Positions 1 through 8,966 of a stretch of DNA of 64,000 nucleotides are shown piece by piece. A program made the translations under genes and the position numbers. Position 1 is the first letter of the stretch. Each line of letters opens with the position of its first letter. Under the pieces are notes generated by a model. The model was not told the origin of the DNA and searched no databases. It saw nothing but the letters and a program-made list of their open reading frames with translations. The DNA comes from Bacteroidales bacterium (lineage in GTDB: Bacteria; Bacteroidota; Bacteroidia; Bacteroidales; UBA932): contig JAFRNC010000003.1 in NCBI GenBank assembly GCA_017430365.1, positions 1 through 64,000 on the forward strand, in the 5' to 3' direction.

Positions 1-29
1 CTGTTAGGAATCCTTGTTATCTTTACAAC

Positions 30-1706
30 GTGAAACGGGCGTTGTCCATACTTGCAGCAGCCACGCTCCTGCTGATGGGGTGTTCTTCCGGGAAGAAGGG
101 AGAACGCCTTGTCGCTCGGCCCGATGAGACGCCGTGGAAGCTTCTTCAGGTTGAGCATCTAGCCAGTCTGAACAAGCCCCGGGGGCAGCATCGCACACTT
201 ATGGCGGGTGGAGTATTAGTGGTCATCGGCGGACATACGAATGGATTCAAGCCGATTGAGACGTTGGAATACTACAGGGACGGCGTCTGGCACGAAGTGC
301 CGATGCACTACTCGCACGACAACGGTTTTGCTCTCCCGCTTCCGGATGGGACCGTCATGATCGGCGGCGGCAGCGCCGAGGCTTTCGGTATCGGACAAAG
401 TTGGGGCGTAGAAATCTACGACCCCGCCTCCTATAGCATGCGGGCTCTCGGTGTCCTGGACCGGAAAAGGACATTGGCATCGGCCCAGGCCCTGCCGGAC
501 GGGCGGGTGCTCGTTGCCGGCAACTGGTATGCCGATGACGCCATCGCCATCTTCGACCCGGTGACAGGCTTTTCAACGGTAAAGGAACTCTCTTCCGGGT
601 GGGAACGGCCGTGGATTCTTCCGGCACTGGAAGGTGAATACCTGGTATTCGGCCCGGAAAGCAATTTCGGCGCCCCTGCCGGTGCGCTGGTGGAACGCCT
701 GCTGGGTGATGCCTATCAGGAGCCTCTTCTGGAAAAATGGGAGGTGCTTCTCAATCTATGGGCAAACAGTCAGTTTAGCTGTATCGGCGGAAAAACCTAT
801 CTGCTTCCGGCCAAAAGAAGGGACAACGGCGAGATTGGGCTTCTGAAAGTGAGTGACGGCATCTTTTCGGAGGTGGAACTCGATACTCCCATCCCACTGG
901 TGGACAAAGAGGGAAAGTCTCTCGATTGGTTGGCGCCCATTCAGGTGGACCGTCCCAAACGGCAGGCGTGGATGCAGGCTATCGACCGGGACGGCAGGTA
1001 TTTCTTCGCCCGTATTGATTACAATGCCGTCCTGGATGGAGGAAGCGCTTCCGTGGACCTTTTCAGCGCAACGTGTCCGCAAAGAAGGTTGTTCTGCGGA
1101 CTTGCACTTCTTGCTCCGGACGGGCGTCTGGTGCTGACAGGCGGCGTGGGACAGGATGAACGGAAATCAGAGATTGCCGAGGATAATTTCATTACTTCGT
1201 CGGACGTCTGGATGTTCCATCCCGAGCCGGTAGAAGAGGCCGGATTCCCATGGGGCTGGCTGGTCGGCGGAATCCTCCTGCTTGGCTGTGGCTCTGCTCT
1301 TCTGTATCGCATTTTGCGCAAGCGCCGTCTGACTGCAGAAAACGGGCCGGAAGTCTCCGGAGCCGACGCCAATCTTCGGACCGACCTGATGACACAGATA
1401 TCTTCTCTTATCGAAGAAGAGAAGCTTTATCTCCGCAAGAATCTACGCATCTCCGACGTCGCCTCCGAACTGGCGACCAACAAGACATACGTAAGTGCTA
1501 TCTTGAACAGTTTGTCCGGGGAGAAATTCACCTCGATGATCACCCGCCACCGCATCGAGTACGCCCAGCGCCTGATGCGTGAACATCCGGATATGCTCCT
1601 GGACGATGTCGCCGACGAATCCGGCTTCTCCTCCCGCACCTCTTTTTTTCGCAATTTCAAGGCGCTCACCGGCATGACTCCGCAGGAATGGAAAAATAAA
1701 GTATAG
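30..1706 (+). CDS. Membrane-spanning AraC-type regulator with kelch-like sensor
   Basis: The 558-residue product starts at a GTG with a basic stretch and a hydrophobic segment ending in the lipobox-like LLMGC, so the N-terminus is exported or tethered. Residues about 50-390 contain repeated blades of the PDGxVxVxGG type seen in kelch/galactose-oxidase propellers. One strong membrane segment lies at about 405-427 and is followed by RKRR. Residues about 455-558 form an AraC helix-turn-helix domain ending in an FFRNFKALTG-type motif. The order predicts a periplasmic sensor joined through the membrane to a cytoplasmic DNA-binding domain. Ligand and targets are unknown. The frame is open to the window edge, so a start further upstream cannot be excluded, but the signal peptide supports the GTG. 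Confidence 0.8.
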   Translation: MKRALSILAAATLLLMGCSSGKKGERLVARPDETPWKLLQVEHLASLNKPRGQHRTLMAGGVLVVIGGHTNGFKPIETLEYYRDGVWHEVPMHYSHDNGFALPLPDGTVMIGGGSAEAFGIGQSWGVEIYDPASYSMRALGVLDRKRTLASAQALPDGRVLVAGNWYADDAIAIFDPVTGFSTVKELSSGWERPWILPALEGEYLVFGPESNFGAPAGALVERLLGDAYQEPLLEKWEVLLNLWANSQFSCIGGKTYLLPAKRRDNGEIGLLKVSDGIFSEVELDTPIPLVDKEGKSLDWLAPIQVDRPKRQAWMQAIDRDGRYFFARIDYNAVLDGGSASVDLFSATCPQRRLFCGLALLAPDGRLVLTGGVGQDERKSEIAEDNFITSSDVWMFHPEPVEEAGFPWGWLVGGILLLGCGSALLYRILRKRRLTAENGPEVSGADANLRTDLMTQISSLIEEEKLYLRKNLRISDVASELATNKTYVSAILNSLSGEKFTSMITRHRIEYAQRLMREHPDMLLDDVADESGFSSRTSFFRNFKALTGMTPQEWKNKV

Positions 1707-1718
1707 CCGCCTGGACGC

Positions 1719-3074
1719 TCAGTAGAGAGTCACAACGTCCGGATGATTACTCCGAATAAAGGGGGCAAAATAAATGGGAAGATAGGTGATGAACCTGTCT
1801 TTTTTTATGATCCGTTCATTGGACAGCACGTAAGCGTCGTGGACGTGGCAGTCAGGATTTGCCAGGAAAGCATTGAGCGCCCTATGGATCGAATAGTCTT
1901 TCCCTGATTTCACTTCCACCGGCAGGATGGCGGCATTGTCGTAGTCATCCAGAAGGAACTCCACCTCGCCATGGGCCTTGTTGTCGTAGTAGTAGAGCGG
2001 TCCTGAGCAGTGAGCCCTCAGCTCAGAGGCGACAACGCTTTCATAGACGCTTCCCAGATTCACACTGAGGCGGTCGTTCATGACTGCGTCGATGTTGTAC
2101 TTATACAGCTCATTGGTAAGAAGCCCGACGTCGTTCATGTAGAACTTCAGCAGATTCTTGCCCTCTGACTCCTTAAGCGGAAAGGCTGGAGAGGAAACCG
2201 CTTTTACCTCGATGGCAATTCCAGCCCCGGCGATATAGTCAAACTCATCTTGATAATCGTCATTCCGCTTGCTCTTCTTATCCTCGATGTCACGATACAC
2301 CACACGTTTCTTTTTGTTGCCCATCAAGGAAGGAATCATATTGTAGATCCTCGTGATCTTGAGTTTGTGCTCTTCATCGTACTGGGAGGCATCAATCCCG
2401 TAAAGGGTATGGATAGCCTCATGGATGTCGCGGACAGCCACGATGTTCCTGGAACTCAGGTACTCGTTCACGGCATCGGGCAGACCACCCACAAGAAGGT
2501 ATTTCTTGAAGAGATCCATCATCCTCCTGTGCATGGACTCGTCCAGAGGCTCCCTCTGTAAGAACTTCTGCTCCAAGACAGAGACAGCCTCTTCGGTAAA
2601 TCCATTCGCCCAGAGGAATTCTTCAAAGTCGAGCTGGTACATATGCTTGATGATGACGCTTCCGGCAGGTACGGATGTCGTCTGCCTAAGCGTTACACCG
2701 AGCAGGGAGCCGCTGGCAATAAACGTATATCGTCCGTCCTCCTTCAAGAACTTCAGCAGCGTCAGGAGATGGGGATAAGCCTGAATCTCGTCCAGGAAGA
2801 TGATCGTATCATCCTTCGTTGCCCTTAATTTCTCTCCGGCAACCGTGCTCAGCCGGAAATAGAATTCCTCTTTGGTCGTTGCTGCCTCGAACAGTCTGGG
2901 GCCGTTCTTGTCCTCTGCGAAGTTGATCTCCACATAATTCTGGAAGAGAGACGTGGCTACGTCGCGTATGATGTATGACTTCCCGATCTGACGGGCCCCG
3001 TCGATAACCAGGATCTTGCTGTTCCTACTGGCAAGATGCTCATGGATATAGGAGCGAATCTTTCTTTTTAGCAT
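1719..3074 (-). CDS. AAA ATPase with DUF4143 domain
   Basis: The 451-residue product has a P-loop GARQIGKS at about residues 26-33 and a Walker B IIFLDEIQ at about 91-98, followed by the DUF4143 region typical of this very common bacterial and archaeal ATPase family. Near the C-terminus PVEVKSGKDY resembles the nuclease-like tail often found there. The family's physiological role is unsettled. An ATG at 3098 is in frame, but it lies inside a promoter -7 box at 3096-3103, so the ATG at 3074 is taken as the start. It converges on the AraC-type gene at 1706 with only 12 bases between. Three 11-bp repeats upstream suggest its own regulation. Confidence 0.85.
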   Translation of the reverse strand: MLKRKIRSYIHEHLASRNSKILVIDGARQIGKSYIIRDVATSLFQNYVEINFAEDKNGPRLFEAATTKEEFYFRLSTVAGEKLRATKDDTIIFLDEIQAYPHLLTLLKFLKEDGRYTFIASGSLLGVTLRQTTSVPAGSVIIKHMYQLDFEEFLWANGFTEEAVSVLEQKFLQREPLDESMHRRMMDLFKKYLLVGGLPDAVNEYLSSRNIVAVRDIHEAIHTLYGIDASQYDEEHKLKITRIYNMIPSLMGNKKKRVVYRDIEDKKSKRNDDYQDEFDYIAGAGIAIEVKAVSSPAFPLKESEGKNLLKFYMNDVGLLTNELYKYNIDAVMNDRLSVNLGSVYESVVASELRAHCSGPLYYYDNKAHGEVEFLLDDYDNAAILPVEVKSGKDYSIHRALNAFLANPDCHVHDAYVLSNERIIKKDRFITYLPIYFAPFIRSNHPDVVTLY

Positions 3075-3095
3075 AGAATCACATCGTTTACATGG

Positions 3096-3125
3096 CAAAG
3101 GTACGCTTTTCCATGAAAAATCAAA
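3096..3125 (-). promoter_or_regulatory. Promoter of the DUF4143 ATPase gene
   Basis: On the minus strand TACCTTTG at 3103-3096 matches the Bacteroidota -7 consensus TAnnTTTG. TTTG at 3125-3122 is a fitting -33 element with an 18-bp spacer. Transcription would start near 3089, about 15 bases before the ATG at 3074. Confidence 0.6.
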
Positions 3126-3179
3126 CGCAAAAAGGACGCTTTTCCAAAGAATTAGAGGTGCAATATGGACGCTTTTCCA
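3103..3179. repeat. Three 11-bp direct repeats at exact 33-bp spacing over a promoter
   Basis: ACGCTTTTCCA occurs at 3103-3113, 3136-3146 and 3169-3179, so the spacing is exactly 33 bp twice. The first copy lies in the -7/-33 spacer and the second just upstream of the -33 element. This is the geometry of a repeated operator on one face of the helix. The spaces between copies are not conserved in a CRISPR-like way. The binding protein is unknown; the ATPase itself or a linked regulator are possibilities. Confidence 0.6.
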
Positions 3180-3401
3180 AAAACAAAGACTGGCCGATTA
3201 GACACATGGCCGTTTTTTAATTCGGTAGTTGGCTAAGATAAATCGTAGGCCGGGGAAGAGAATCCGCTTGTTTTTCAGGGACTTTTGCGAGCATTTCCGC
3301 TATAACTACACTTCGCTCGCGCAATTATTTCCGACTCCTCGGAGCCTGTGTTTTATATTGTTTTATAGTAGTTAGACTACTGATTGGAATTAGTTATTAT
3401 A

Positions 3402-3950
3402 TTATTGCAGAAAGTAATAGAAACTGATAGACGCACCGTCCAGTATGTTCGTGTGGGCCTCAAAAAACCTTAAGTGGGATACTGTACCATAATAAAAGCC
3501 GATGAACGCCAGGCGGCTCGTCAAACCGCACCGTGCCGTTATCGGAATCTTGATTCCCGGTGCAAGGCCTACCGTCATCCCCTGAAAATACTTATCGATC
3601 CGGTATCGGTAGTATGAACACTCCGCATCCAGAAAAAGGCCAAAGTGCTCACCCAACGGAAGCGTCCCCCTGACATAAGGAGTAACCGTAAACTTGTTGG
3701 CATCCGGCTTTTCCCACTGGTATGAGACAGAAGTTCCCACAGAAAGCCAGTCATTGAACGCATATCCGATTTCCGGCCTGACGCTGATTTGGTTTACCCT
3801 GCCAGTCACTTGTATGGAAGGGAACTTCTCAAGATTGTTACCCCACAAGCCAGAATAGATATGGACTCCCAGCCCTCCCCCGACATAAACCTGTGCACAC
3901 AAGTTAGCTGCTGCTAACATCGTCACAATAAGCAAGAAGACCTTTTTCAT
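3402..3950 (-). CDS. Outer-membrane beta-barrel-type protein
   Basis: The 182-residue product has a clean signal peptide ending near NLCAQ. The rest is a series of alternating, aromatic-capped strands (for example VRPEIGYAFNDWLSVGTSVSY) ending in an aromatic-rich FYYFLQ, as in the small OMP_b-brl porin-like family. It should sit in the outer membrane; no enzymatic motif is visible. It begins 6 bases after the end of a second reading frame of the Spi-domain gene upstream and could be cotranscribed with it. The function of such small barrels is generally unknown. Confidence 0.75.
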   Translation of the reverse strand: MKKVFLLIVTMLAAANLCAQVYVGGGLGVHIYSGLWGNNLEKFPSIQVTGRVNQISVRPEIGYAFNDWLSVGTSVSYQWEKPDANKFTVTPYVRGTLPLGEHFGLFLDAECSYYRYRIDKYFQGMTVGLAPGIKIPITARCGLTSRLAFIGFYYGTVSHLRFFEAHTNILDGASISFYYFLQ

Positions 3951-3975
3951 GGTTATTTAGTTGTTGACTCTTATG

Positions 3976-4692
3976 TTATAAATCATTTTCTTCGGCCAGA
4001 CAGTCACTGGCCCGTAAAAGTTTACCAAATCCCAAAGGGTACTGTTGACTGCATAACTTATGTTTCCCAAATAGTGCAATAGCGACGTTCCACGGCTCAG
4101 ATCCGCTCCATTTAGTAGGAATAACAGGTCCCACATCATTATTTGTTGAACTGATCAATACAGATCGGAATAATCGCCATCCCTCCATTTCTTCAGTTTT
4201 TGTCAGCATCAACTTCCCTTCAAGGATCTCCCAGTATCGTGTGTTTTCATTATCTACAGGGTAATTACCGTGCTTTAGGGTGTGGATATCCTCGGCCACA
4301 GAAAACACCCAAGGTCCCAAAAAAGATGATTCATAAATATCTGAAATTGACATGTGTTCTCCTTCTGCGTATGCAACAATTGGACATGCGCGTTTATCAG
4401 CAGAGATCAATTGCCATCCTTGCACGTTGTTTATCAGATACATTACAGTATCCCCTTGCCATATAAATGGCTCTATCGAGGGCTCAGAAGCTTTTGTCGC
4501 TTGTGAGTTTTGTAGTCTTAAATGTGCTAAAATGCTATTCTTTGAAACAGTATAGTTCTGATTTGTTTTTTGTTTATAATTATTGTTGGCCAAGCCTATT
4601 TCAACGCTGCAGGATATCGTACCTCCCATAAAAAGAGCATAGAAACTACTACAAGAGAAAACTATCTTATCAGTGGCAATAATACATGTCAC
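3976..4692 (-). CDS. Spi-domain protein, probably a truncated C10-type protease
   Basis: Residues about 45-115 (VSKNSILAHLRLQNS, then WQLISADKRACPIVAY) look like the Spi inhibitory prodomain of streptopain-type C10 cysteine proteases. The stretch GPVIPTKWSGSEPWN near residue 190 matches the opening of the C10 catalytic domain, but the frame ends about 40 residues later with no GC-type catalytic cysteine or histidine motif. A second frame (3957-4139) continues from the same point with YLGNISYAVNSTLWDLVNFYG, which reads as plausible protein, so a frameshift near 4085 is possible. The N-terminus resembles a weak lipoprotein signal. It may be a stand-alone Spi inhibitor or a decayed protease gene. 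Confidence 0.5.
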   Translation of the reverse strand: MTCIIATDKIVFSCSSFYALFMGGTISCSVEIGLANNNYKQKTNQNYTVSKNSILAHLRLQNSQATKASEPSIEPFIWQGDTVMYLINNVQGWQLISADKRACPIVAYAEGEHMSISDIYESSFLGPWVFSVAEDIHTLKHGNYPVDNENTRYWEILEGKLMLTKTEEMEGWRLFRSVLISSTNNDVGPVIPTKWSGSEPWNVAIALFGKHKLCSQQYPLGFGKLLRASDCLAEENDL

Positions 4693-4883
4693 AGAGTACG
4701 ATAATCATCAATATGCTCTCGTCCTCGTAGAGAAGCGAGCGGAAAGACTTCCCCAACAGAATTCTTCTGAGGGCGTAAGGATAAGTAATCGTTTTTCAGT
4801 TTGCAGATTATTCTATCCTCTGGACAGACAAAACGATGATCTTGCGGCTTTTTGAAGGGAACAAATCGTCATGCCATCCGACA

Positions 4884-5501
4884 CTAACCCACGTCCCCGG
4901 TAGGAAGAATTTTGCCGGTGAAATGTAAGATGATCACATCTCCCGCGTTTGAGGTTATGACGATATGAATATAGGTATTATCGTCGGTGATTGTCGCGCG
5001 TTGATAGGAATCTATCCGGACATCCTTGATCAAACTGTTTTCACCTTCGTACTTGCCCTGTTTCATGGGAATACTCAAAGAGTAGCCAAGTCCAAGAGAG
5101 TTATCGATTCCTGCAAGAACGATTTCGTTAATCTGCTGTCCAGGTTTCGTGTATTCGACTCCGAAATATTCAACAGCATGGATGGCAAAAGCGGGGGCCA
5201 CATCTAGAGCGGCGGCCACATCTAGCCTAAGGGGCCATTCCGTATATTTCTCCCCGAAGAACATGCACCTGCTGGAGATATAATCCGGGACATAAAAACC
5301 CCCGTCTCCGAATGCTGACCCTATGGGATAGATGACGGTTCCGTCTTTCATAAGAAGTCCGGCATCAACCAGAGAAGGGTTGGCAGGCTTGATGATAATC
5401 GCATTCGGATATGAAACGGTCTCCTCGTCGTTGTTCAGCGTTTCGCAGCCGGTCAGACATGCCAGCAGGAGAGCGGCGAATAAAAAGATATTGTATTTCA
5501 T
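4884..5501 (-). CDS. Exported lipoprotein of unknown function
   Basis: From the ATG at 5501 the 205-residue product has a typical lipoprotein signal with lipobox CLTGC. An in-frame ATG seven codons upstream is less likely because it would put polar residues before the signal. The mature part shows no domain I recognise. It contains a six-residue tandem duplication, LDVAAALDVAPA, from a 12-base repeat at 5196-5207 and 5214-5225. It is the first of three consecutive minus-strand lipoprotein genes with short gaps and may share their transcript. Confidence 0.75.
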   Translation of the reverse strand: MKYNIFLFAALLLACLTGCETLNNDEETVSYPNAIIIKPANPSLVDAGLLMKDGTVIYPIGSAFGDGGFYVPDYISSRCMFFGEKYTEWPLRLDVAAALDVAPAFAIHAVEYFGVEYTKPGQQINEIVLAGIDNSLGLGYSLSIPMKQGKYEGENSLIKDVRIDSYQRATITDDNTYIHIVITSNAGDVIILHFTGKILPTGDVG

Positions 5502-5566
5502 GGCTTTTTGTCTTGCTGTCATTCAATTATAAGATGCAGAATGAATGTGATTATTGCGTCACTCCT

Positions 5567-6223
5567 CTATAAATATCCCGCCTGCGTTAGTTTATAGGTT
5601 TTGGTAGGGGTATCCTTGCCGGACGGACGGAGTGTCATCTGGATGACGCGTTCACTCGATGTCGGGTTCGCCGGAACGGTGAATGTCAGTTCAGCCGGCC
5701 CGAGGAACCGGTCTTCTCCTATCAGTTTATCAGAGCGAGTAACGCCAATAGCATCGATATCGATTGTTACCCCGCAATTGTACGATAGGGTTGCCGTGAA
5801 AGAACCGCCATAAGCAGGAATGAGGGGTTCATTCCAGTCAGTAAACTCGAAAACAGGATCCGCTTCTTTCTGGCTGACAGGCAAGGTCACCGTACAGGTT
5901 TTCTCTCCTGACACACATTCAAATGTGATAGTCCCTTTTCTTCCAAATTCCCCATAGGGGTTCGGCTCGAACGATACGGAGATTTCAGCATCACCTGACC
6001 CTTTGTAAGGCGAAACATAATAAAAGTAAGGTCCGTAAGGCTCACCGAAATCCGATTTGGTCGTCCATTCTCCCACGGCATTGACTGAAAGGGTTACCTT
6101 ACCGCCATCAGCGGAAACTTCAAGAGGATCAGGGTTGACGGACAACACTGGCGCAGGTGCGATTTCACATGCCGTCGCGGTCAGCAGGAGTATCATCAAT
6201 AAGGGTAGATAGAGTGTTTTCAT
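5567..6223 (-). CDS. BACON-domain lipoprotein
   Basis: The 218-residue product has a lipoprotein signal ending in TATAC. Two immunoglobulin-like repeats follow. The first (about residues 30-115) begins LSVNPDPLEVSADGGKVTLSV and ends with a CTVTLPVSQ strand; the second ends with KTYKLTQAG. These openings and endings are typical of BACON domains, which are surface or periplasmic carbohydrate- or protein-binding modules of Bacteroidota. It lies 12 bases downstream of another small lipoprotein gene, so both are probably cotranscribed. No catalytic motif is present. Confidence 0.8.
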   Translation of the reverse strand: MKTLYLPLLMILLLTATACEIAPAPVLSVNPDPLEVSADGGKVTLSVNAVGEWTTKSDFGEPYGPYFYYVSPYKGSGDAEISVSFEPNPYGEFGRKGTITFECVSGEKTCTVTLPVSQKEADPVFEFTDWNEPLIPAYGGSFTATLSYNCGVTIDIDAIGVTRSDKLIGEDRFLGPAELTFTVPANPTSSERVIQMTLRPSGKDTPTKTYKLTQAGYL

Positions 6224-6235
6224 GGCAATCTGGTA

Positions 6236-6703
6236 TTACTCGGCTGCCTGGATTATCTGTATCGTGCCGACTCCAGCCCCGGCTCCGTTTTTTACATAGG
6301 AGGTATCGTAAACGCGCATTTCAACGACTCGCTGATTACCTGTATCATTCTTCTGGAACGAGAACTTGTAGCGAACCGAATAATCGTCGATCTGCTCCCG
6401 TCCTTTGAGGGTGGCGAACGGAAAGACATCCTCGAACTTCTTTCCCGCAGCATCCTCCTGAAGACCGAATGATAAATAATCATTCTTAAGCTTCCTGATA
6501 TCCCTGTCCTCGGAGCGGACAAAAACGACTACCTCGATATCTCCCCCTTCCGCTCCGATTATTGCCTGGCCCAGGGCCGGGTTGGTTTCTAGCTGCCAAA
6601 CCCATGTGTACAAATCCCTGATTCCATTGTCCTGCAACTGCGAACAGCCGAAAAGACACATGCAGAGACCGGCTGCCAATAAAAAAGTAGTGATGTGTTT
6701 CAT
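6236..6703 (-). CDS. Small exported lipoprotein
   Basis: The 155-residue product has a signal peptide with lipobox LFGC. The mature region has a beta-rich pattern and ends VGTIQIIQAAE, close to the last strand of BACON or related Ig-like modules (xxIxITQxx). The conserved BACON opening is not obvious, so assignment stays open. It is the promoter-proximal member of the lipoprotein run reading towards 4884. Confidence 0.7.
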   Translation of the reverse strand: MKHITTFLLAAGLCMCLFGCSQLQDNGIRDLYTWVWQLETNPALGQAIIGAEGGDIEVVVFVRSEDRDIRKLKNDYLSFGLQEDAAGKKFEDVFPFATLKGREQIDDYSVRYKFSFQKNDTGNQRVVEMRVYDTSYVKNGAGAGVGTIQIIQAAE

Positions 6704-7121
6704 ATTGAATAGTTTTAATGATTTTCGTTCATATTATAGATGCAACTCATGGGGCGAATGTTGCTAAATAGATGGTATTAAATTGACGAGCAAAACGGCA
6801 AGCAATGTGATGGTGACAGTGAAACGGCTCATGGAAGATTCTCATCTATAGTAAAGATGCTTAATGATTACCAAAAGTTGCATATCGTACAATCAAATCG
6901 GCCTTACAGACAGTATTTTGGATGGCTTTATAATATATTGAAAATCTGGGAGTTACCGGTAAATACAAAACCGTGTAAGCTTTTGAATCTTACACGGCTG
7001 TTGGGGGAGCACGACAGATCTATCGTTATTAGCTTACTATCAATGGATTACACAAAGGATAGGCTTCGTTTGAAAATAATAGACTTGTAAGGTGATTTTA
7101 GGCTTTTATGAGCTGATTCCG
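6704..7121. other. Non-coding interval with a terminator
   Basis: This 418-base AT-rich interval has no convincing gene. A 77-codon plus-strand open frame at 6857-7090 lacks a start signal, domain or conserved look and crosses the terminator hairpin at 6971-6997. The terminator is the only element I can support here. Confidence 0.5.
6961..6997 (-). terminator. Rho-independent terminator
   Basis: CCGTGTAAG at 6971-6979 pairs perfectly with CTTACACGG at 6989-6997 around a 9-base loop. On the minus strand the stem is followed by TTTTGTATTT. It lies about 125 bases past the end of the TPR/HTH regulator and would end that transcript. Confidence 0.7.
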
Positions 7122-8750
7122 TTATATCATCTGCAGATATTGCTCCCTGTAACGTGAGTCGAGCTGACGGATACGTTCTTTCAGTCTCGATCTCTTGGTA
7201 TAGACATTACCCAGTGACAGGCCGAGGATAGACGAAATGGTGCTGGAATCGAAGCCGGCAATCATGTAGCAGAGGAAACGTTCGTCAGTCGGACTCATCT
7301 GGCCAAGGTCTGCCTTGAGGTGGTCGATGATGCCATCGAGGTCGTGGTTGATTTGGGCCTCAAATTGAGCGTGGAGTTGGTCGTCGGCGCTGATGTTTGA
7401 AAGGAGGTCCTGTACCCTCCGATAGACAGCCTCCTTCTGGTAATACTCTCCGCTCTTCTCGGTTTTGAAATAGGTTCGGCAAAGGTCGCCGATGGTTGAG
7501 AACTGGCTCCTGAAGAGTTGGGCGTTTGACTGTTGCATCATACGAACGGTTTCTTCTGCAATCTGAATCAAACGTTCGGATTCCTGTTTCTCTTTTTCGT
7601 GCTTCATGCGAAGTGCAAATAAGATGGCACCAAGGACAAGTAAAAATGCCAGTATCATTACAACGAAAAAGAGTCGCTGTACCTGAGCCTGATGTTTCGT
7701 TTCTATGGCCTGATTCTGATAATAATCCTGGAGAATGGTCGTAATCGAGTTGTTGAGCATTCTGTCCACATTTTTGTCCTGTTCACTGTAAATATCTGTC
7801 AACAAGTCGTTAGCTCGCGAGTACTCTTGTCGGTAATTGGCAATCAAATACTCATAATACCTTGCCTCCTTACGGCGAGAATCAGGCTGACGAGTCAGCA
7901 TCTCCAAGATAGAATCACAAGTTTTGTCGTCACCGATAAGAGCTGAAGCATAAGCATATACGCCTTATTCTTTTATTGGAAGGTTTGTTTTATACTCTGA
8001 ATAAAAACGATTGAGTAAATCTATTGCACCTTGAGGATCTGGTTCAGATTGGAGAACCTTCATTGTCGCATAATGGGCCAAAAACATTCTCATGGCGACC
8101 GAATCCTGCTCAGCGAGGATAATTCCCCTACGGTAAAGGGAATCAGCCATTTTCCAATCCTTTTTTTCTTGATAATTCATCGCAAGCCTACCAACAGATA
8201 GATTGTAATGAGTCGTATCTTGTGCCTTCTGGAATAACGCCATTCCTCTCTCAATAAATTCTCGTTCCTTGTCGTAATAGTGAGCACTTTTATAAACCTC
8301 TGCTATCACCATGGACAACAATCCGATAAAGCCATCATCTCGTGAACCGACAGAAGAAGCTTCAGCTTTTGTAAAAGAGATGATAGCTGCATTCATATCG
8401 TGGCCATTCTGCTGAATTCTTCCCAGGTAATAATACGCCTTCATCTTCTGGTCAGCCGTTCCCTGCTTGGCATAATACTCTACCGCAGGCATCACGACAT
8501 TCACATCTGTCGTGTCGATCCAGTTCTTGTCGAGTGCCATAGCATGAAGCAGGGTATAATGGGCACGAAGACTACGCGAAGTGAGTGTGGTGGTGTCGAT
8601 GGCGCGGATGGTGGCCAGGGCACTGTCCGGCCTATCTTGGATGTATGATTCGACATCGTTAAGTATCAACGCGGTCTGGCGGTTCGAGCAGGAAGAAAAG
8701 GGAAACGCAGACAACAACAGGGCTATGAATAATATATGAAAGCGGAGCAT
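7122..8750 (-). pseudogene. TPR/helix-turn-helix membrane regulator interrupted by an in-frame stop
   Basis: Two open pieces (8750-7965 and 7964-7122) lie in the same reading frame, separated only by a TAA at 7967-7965. Between them 19 sense codons (GVYAYASALIGDDKTCDSI) continue the protein without a break. Joined, they give about 542 residues: a lipoprotein signal (FPFSSC), TPR-like helices to about residue 310, one membrane segment (FVVMILAFLLVLGAILFAL), a coiled coil, and a C-terminal LuxR/sigma-like helix-turn-helix (SSTISSILGLSLGNVYTKRSRLK). This is the usual architecture of Bacteroidales TPR sensor-regulators. A -7 box at 8784-8777 places the transcript start near 8770, so the ATG at 8750 is preferred over that at 8771. 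Sequencing error or readthrough remain possible. Confidence 0.75.
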
Positions 8751-8776
8751 GATTGTGGGATTGGGAGTCAACTATA

Positions 8777-8784
8777 CAAATATA
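8777..8784 (-). promoter_or_regulatory. -7 box of the TPR/HTH regulator
   Basis: TATATTTG on the minus strand matches TAnnTTTG. A transcript from it would start about 20 bases upstream of the ATG at 8750. No TTTG is seen at the expected -33 distance. Confidence 0.45.
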
Positions 8785-8870
8785 CTCAAAAAAAGTAAAA
8801 AGTATTAAGACCCATCCAATTGCAAATCAACTCATTTGGGTATGTAAAGATTATTCACTAAATTTGTCAC

Positions 8871-8945
8871 GATCAAGTAGCTCAATTGGATAGAGCGGCT
8901 CTCCAACTAAGAGTCTGGTCCCGGGTTCGAATCCCGGCTTGGCAA
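8871..8945 (+). tRNA. Irregular tRNA-like gene
   Basis: The D arm (TAGCTC...GAGC), a good T arm (CCGGG, TTCGAAT, CCCGG) and an anticodon stem (GCTCT with AGAGT) can be folded. However, the outer acceptor pairs do not match (GATCAAG against CTTGGCA leaves two mismatches and a G-U), position 33 would be C instead of U, and the variable loop is six bases. With a seven-base loop the anticodon would read AAC. A clean terminator follows, so it may be transcribed. It could be a decayed tRNA, one with an unusual role, or one whose 3' end was replaced by recombination. Confidence 0.45.
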
Positions 8946-8966
8946 TTATTTATTCACCATATATTC

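Noticed and set aside
3103..3179. Regularly spaced repeats resembling a short CRISPR array
   Set aside because: The repeats are only 11 bases, there are three, the spacing suits a promoter operator and no cas genes are present.
5196..5225. The 12-base repeat in the lipoprotein gene as a regulatory repeat
   Set aside because: It is in frame and only duplicates six residues of the protein.
6857..7090. A 77-codon plus-strand open frame
   Set aside because: No domain, no start signal, AT-rich random composition, and a terminator hairpin on the other strand lies inside it.
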